Shown: in pieces, positions 24,537 to 27,059 of the stretch
Layout of the letters: every line of letters begins with the position of its first letter
Position numbering within the stretch: position 1 is the stretch's first letter
Origin: JAEZVV01 sp036652035
GTDB lineage: Bacteria > Pseudomonadota > Gammaproteobacteria > Burkholderiales > Burkholderiaceae_F
Assembly (NCBI GenBank): GCA_036652035.1
Contig: JAVVWR010000043.1
Location: forward strand, 1 to 27,059
DNA length: 27,059 bases
Direction of reading: 5' to 3'
Program-made: the position numbers and the translations under genes
The notes under the pieces: model-generated
The model's database searches: none
What the model was told of the DNA's origin: nothing
What the model saw: the letters and a program-made list of their open reading frames with translations, nothing else

Positions 24537-25616
24537 ATGAGTGGCGAAGATCCAGCGCCGAGTCGGAGCGCGAACGGTTTGACGCGCGGGGTTTACGCGC
24601 GCGCCGGCGGCCTGGCGGTGTTCGCGCTTTTGCTGCTGGTGAGCTGGCAGATCCTGGCGCCCTTCATGGTTTCGCTGGCGTGGGCGATATCGCTGGCGGT
24701 GTCGGTGCACCCGATCCAGACCTGGCTCGCGCGCCGATTGGGGCGACGGCCGCGCTCGGCGGCGGCGCTGGTGAGTTTGCTGCTGATCGTCACGGTCCTG
24801 CTGCCGGTGGGGATGCTGCTGATCTACGCGACGCAGGCGGTGCAGGCGGTGGCAACGCGGCTGGGCGATCTCAAACTGCTCGAGATGGCGCCGCCCGCGG
24901 TGCTCGACCAGATTCCGCTGCTGGGGGAGCACTTGCAGAGCCTGTGGCGTGACGCCCAGCAGGGCGATTTCGCCACCTTCTCGCAGATCGAGGCCGCCGT
25001 TGGCGGGGCAGCCGGTTGGCTGGTTCATGCGGGCCTGGCCATCAGCGGTTCGTTCGCCCAGGTCTTGATTGCGATGGTCCTGGTCTTTCCGATGCTGCTC
25101 GGCGCCGAGCGCTCGGTTCACTTCGCCCGCAAGCTGGCCGACGCGGTCGAACCCACTCGCGGCCAGATGCTGCTCGACGTGGCCACCCGCGTGGTGCGCG
25201 GCGTCTCGCTGGGCGTGATCGGCGGTGCCGCGGTGGCGACGGCCGCGCTGCTGGTGGGGCTGGGCATTGCCGGCGCGCCGGCGCTGGGCCTGATCGGCGT
25301 GCTCAGCTTCCTCGTGGCGCTGGTGCAGGCGCCGATCTTTCTGATCGGCCTGGCGGTAGCCGGCTGGCTGTGGTGGCAGGGCGCGGTGGCGTGGGCGGTG
25401 TTTGCCGCGCTCTGGAGCGTTGGCGTTCACCTGGCCTACACGGTGTTGCAACCGATGCTCATCAGCAAGGAAGCCGGCCTGCCGATCTCGGTCATGTTCC
25501 TGGGGGTGCTGGGCGGCTTCATCGCCTTCGGCTTCATCGGGCTTTTTGTCGGCCCGGTGGTGCTGGGAACGGTCTACGCGATGGTGGTCGCGTGGGTCGA
25601 AGCGGCCGACGCCTGA
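24537..25616 (+). CDS. AI-2E family transporter (PerM/YdiK-like membrane protein)
   Basis: A 359-residue polytopic membrane protein of the AI-2E_transport family. Two helices come early (about 25-75), another at 80-100, a soluble helical stretch lies at 105-170, and then a block of further helices runs to the end. The family signature is visible in the C-terminal half: VLQPMLISKEAGLPISVMFLGV, then GGFIAFGFIGLFVGPVVLG. The family was named after the E. coli quorum-signal exporter TqsA, but other members are Na+/H+ antiporters or PerM-like proteins of unclear role, so signal export should not be assumed. The ribosome site GGGAGAGA supports the start at 24537; another ATG five bases upstream is out of frame. 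The ketopantoate reductase-like gene begins 22 bases downstream and is probably co-transcribed. Confidence 0.88.
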   Translation: MSGEDPAPSRSANGLTRGVYARAGGLAVFALLLLVSWQILAPFMVSLAWAISLAVSVHPIQTWLARRLGRRPRSAAALVSLLLIVTVLLPVGMLLIYATQAVQAVATRLGDLKLLEMAPPAVLDQIPLLGEHLQSLWRDAQQGDFATFSQIEAAVGGAAGWLVHAGLAISGSFAQVLIAMVLVFPMLLGAERSVHFARKLADAVEPTRGQMLLDVATRVVRGVSLGVIGGAAVATAALLVGLGIAGAPALGLIGVLSFLVALVQAPIFLIGLAVAGWLWWQGAVAWAVFAALWSVGVHLAYTVLQPMLISKEAGLPISVMFLGVLGGFIAFGFIGLFVGPVVLGTVYAMVVAWVEAADA

Positions 25617-25638
25617 GCCGGCTTTTTCGGCAGAAAGC

Positions 25639-26571
25639 ATGGAACCGGAATCGATCAAGACCGTTGCCGTGATGGGCGCGGGCGCCGTGGGAAGCTACTT
25701 CGGCGCGATGCTGGCGCGCGCCGGTGTCGATGTGACCCTGATCGGACGCGCTGCCCACGTCGCGGCGATCGCATCGCACGGGCTGTGGTTCGAGAGCCTG
25801 CGCTTGGCCGGGCCGGTGGCGATCAAGGCCAGCGTTGACGCCGCCGCGGTGGCGGGCGCCGACCTCGTGCTCTTGGCGGTCAAGAGCGGCGACACCGACA
25901 GCGCGGCGCAGGCGATCGCGCCGCACCTCGGCCCCGGCGCGGTGGTGCTGAGCTTGCAGAACGGGATTGATAACGTCGAGCGCCTGCGCCGCCACCTGAC
26001 GCAGCCAGTCTTGCCGGCGCTGGTCTACGTGGCCGCGGCCTTGCCCGCGCCCGGTCACCTGCGCCACACCGGTCGTGGGGACCTGGTGATCGGCGATGCG
26101 GCCGAGCCCTCGCAGCGGCTTGAGGCCTCGCGGCTCGACGCGATCGCCCGCGTGTTCGAGACGAGCGCGGTGCCGTGCCGGATCTCGGCCGAGATCGAGA
26201 TCGAACTCTGGACCAAGCTCGCCATCAACTGCGCCTACAACGCGATCAGCGCGCTCGGCTCATCCAACTACGGCCGCATGGTGGCAAGCCCCGACGTGGT
26301 GGCTCTGATGCACGCCGCCACCCGCGAGGTGGTGGCAGTGGCACGCGCCAGCGGCGTTCTGCTCGACGAAGACGCAATGATCGCCACCGTCGATTCGCTC
26401 GCCCCCGCGATGCCGCAGCAGATCTCATCGACCGCACAGGACATTGCTCGCGCTCGAGCGACCGAGATCGACCATCTCAACGGCTACGTCACTCGCCGCG
26501 GCGAGGCGCAGGGCGTGGCGGTGCCGGTGAATCGAACGTTGTGGACGCTGGTGAGCTTGCTCGAGGGGTGA
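25639..26571 (+). CDS. Ketopantoate reductase family protein (PanE/ApbA-like)
   Basis: A 310-residue NADPH-dependent reductase of the ApbA/PanE family. True PanE converts 2-dehydropantoate to pantoate for coenzyme A synthesis. The Rossmann motif GAGAVG is at residues 13-18. Likely catalytic and substrate residues are present: Asn108 in SLQNGI, Lys193 in ELWTKLAINC and Glu276 in TEIDHLNGYV. All are in the spacing known for E. coli PanE. Paralogues acting on other 2-oxo acids share these, and nothing nearby belongs to pantothenate synthesis, so I keep the family name and leave the symbol blank. It follows the AI-2E-family gene by 22 bases. Its ribosome site is weak. Confidence 0.87.
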   Translation: MEPESIKTVAVMGAGAVGSYFGAMLARAGVDVTLIGRAAHVAAIASHGLWFESLRLAGPVAIKASVDAAAVAGADLVLLAVKSGDTDSAAQAIAPHLGPGAVVLSLQNGIDNVERLRRHLTQPVLPALVYVAAALPAPGHLRHTGRGDLVIGDAAEPSQRLEASRLDAIARVFETSAVPCRISAEIEIELWTKLAINCAYNAISALGSSNYGRMVASPDVVALMHAATREVVAVARASGVLLDEDAMIATVDSLAPAMPQQISSTAQDIARARATEIDHLNGYVTRRGEAQGVAVPVNRTLWTLVSLLEG

Positions 26572-27059
26572 GATTTTGCCGCTGGCGCGGCGGCGTCCCG
26601 GTAGCGCGGGCTGCGCCCGCGGTGGTCGCAAGTTCTGGGTTGTGCTGCGGCGAGTGGGTTGTTCGTTGTTTTGCTTGCGGCGATGGGTTCGTGCCGCTGC
26701 GCGGTGGCGGATTCGCTCGCGCGAAGCGCCGAGCGGCTCGGGCCGCCGCAAGGCCCCAGAGGGTCGGTCCCGTCCGACCCTCTGGACTCCCGACGGCCCC
26801 TGTCGGTCGGCCCTTCGGGCTGCCCTTGCGCCGCGTTGCGTCAGCGGCCTCGTCGCGAACTCGGACGATCTCGCGCTGCGCGCGAGCCACGTCCTTCGGA
26901 CACGCTCCTCGGAATTCCCGCTGCCGCAAGGCGTCGCTGCGGCGACCTCTCAAGGGGGACGTCAAAGGCACTGCGCTATCGCGCAGGTCGGGCGGCGAGG
27001 CGTGCGCCACGCCAGCGAGATTGAAGTTTGTCAGTGGCACGCAACGCTTTCCTCGTGAA
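26572..27059. repeat. Gene-free, hairpin-rich right end, possible dispersed repeat
   Basis: All 488 bases lack a credible gene. Open frames on both strands read as Arg-, Pro- and Ala-rich low-complexity sequence without a ribosome site. The stretch contains a series of perfect stems: 26605-26621 (7 bp), 26712-26725 (5 bp), 26756-26785 (12 bp, loop TCCCGT), 26870-26886 (7 bp), 26923-26943 (6 bp) and 26971-26986 (6 bp). Such density is far above the rest of the window and suggests a structured dispersed repeat or a non-coding RNA. Only one copy is visible here, so repetition is inferred. Confidence 0.4.
26605..26621 (+). terminator. Hairpin downstream of the reductase gene
   Basis: CGCGGGC and GCCCGCG form a perfect seven-base stem with loop TGC, 33 bases after the stop codon. 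No T tract follows, so it is a weak terminator candidate, or simply the first of the hairpins that fill the right end of the window. Confidence 0.3.

Noticed and set aside
24537..25616. Reading the AI-2E-family gene as a quorum-sensing exporter
   Set aside because: The family name is historical and members have other roles; no luxS, lsr or other signalling gene is in the window.
24309..25658. Upstream extension of the minus-strand dehydrogenase frame by 450 codons
   Set aside because: The extension is antisense to the AI-2E-family gene and reads as Arg/His/Gln-rich sequence. The twin-arginine signal marks the true start at 24308.
26489..27040. 183-codon minus-strand frame at the right end
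   Set aside because: No ribosome site, Arg/Pro/Ala-rich low-complexity protein, overlaps the end of the reductase gene; better explained by the hairpin-rich block.

Overview
The window looks like a chromosomal stretch of a GC-rich Gram-negative bacterium, most likely a betaproteobacterium of the Burkholderiales type. The evidence is strong G/C bias at third codon positions, lipid A modification and LPS-export genes, a split ArnA like that of Burkholderia, and a peptide-type ABC transporter resembling Burkholderiales proteins. No 16S or other marker gene is present, so the assignment is an inference. A run of exactly 100 N (11044-11143) shows that this is a scaffolded draft assembly, so genes on its two sides may not be true neighbours.

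Left part. A three-gene ECF-type cobalt/nickel importer (cbiM with a fused PDGLE tail, cbiQ, cbiO; 106-2687) is followed by 450 bases with no recognisable gene. Then come a DUF3047 lipoprotein gene and a FrnE/DsbA-like oxidoreductase gene. A complete Dpp/Opp-type ABC transporter operon runs from 4723 to 11030: binding protein, two permeases, a small lipoprotein gene, two ATPases. It carries hairpins upstream of the binding-protein gene and between it and the first permease gene.

Centre. Right of the gap, a truncated WbuC-type cupin gene points left, and a full aminoarabinose (L-Ara4N) lipid A modification cluster points right (11753-18834): arnT, one SMR-type flippase subunit, arnB, arnC, the formyltransferase half of ArnA, the decarboxylase half of ArnA, arnD. 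Several joints are 4-base ATGA overlaps. Together they turn UDP-glucuronate into undecaprenyl-phosphate-L-Ara4N, flip it and attach it to lipid A. Directly downstream on the same strand are lptF and lptG, the membrane subunits of the LPS extraction machine. In Burkholderia cenocepacia L-Ara4N is needed for LPS export, and a change at LptG Asp31 relieves that need. This LptG has an Asp at position 31. The adjacency plus that residue is the most interesting point of the window.

Right part. On the minus strand lie a DUF2891 gene, a CDP-alcohol phosphatidyltransferase (probably pssA), and a Tat-signal FMN-dependent alpha-hydroxy-acid dehydrogenase with an N-terminal cluster of four cysteines. On the plus strand follow an AI-2E/PerM-family membrane protein and a ketopantoate-reductase-family gene. 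The last 488 bases hold no credible gene and are unusually rich in perfect hairpins, so they look like a structured intergenic or dispersed repeat.

I saw no tRNA, rRNA, CRISPR array, insertion sequence or phage gene. Apart from the arn-lptFG arrangement and a few unusual single genes, the content is ordinary housekeeping and envelope biology. I found no clear candidate for an entirely new system.
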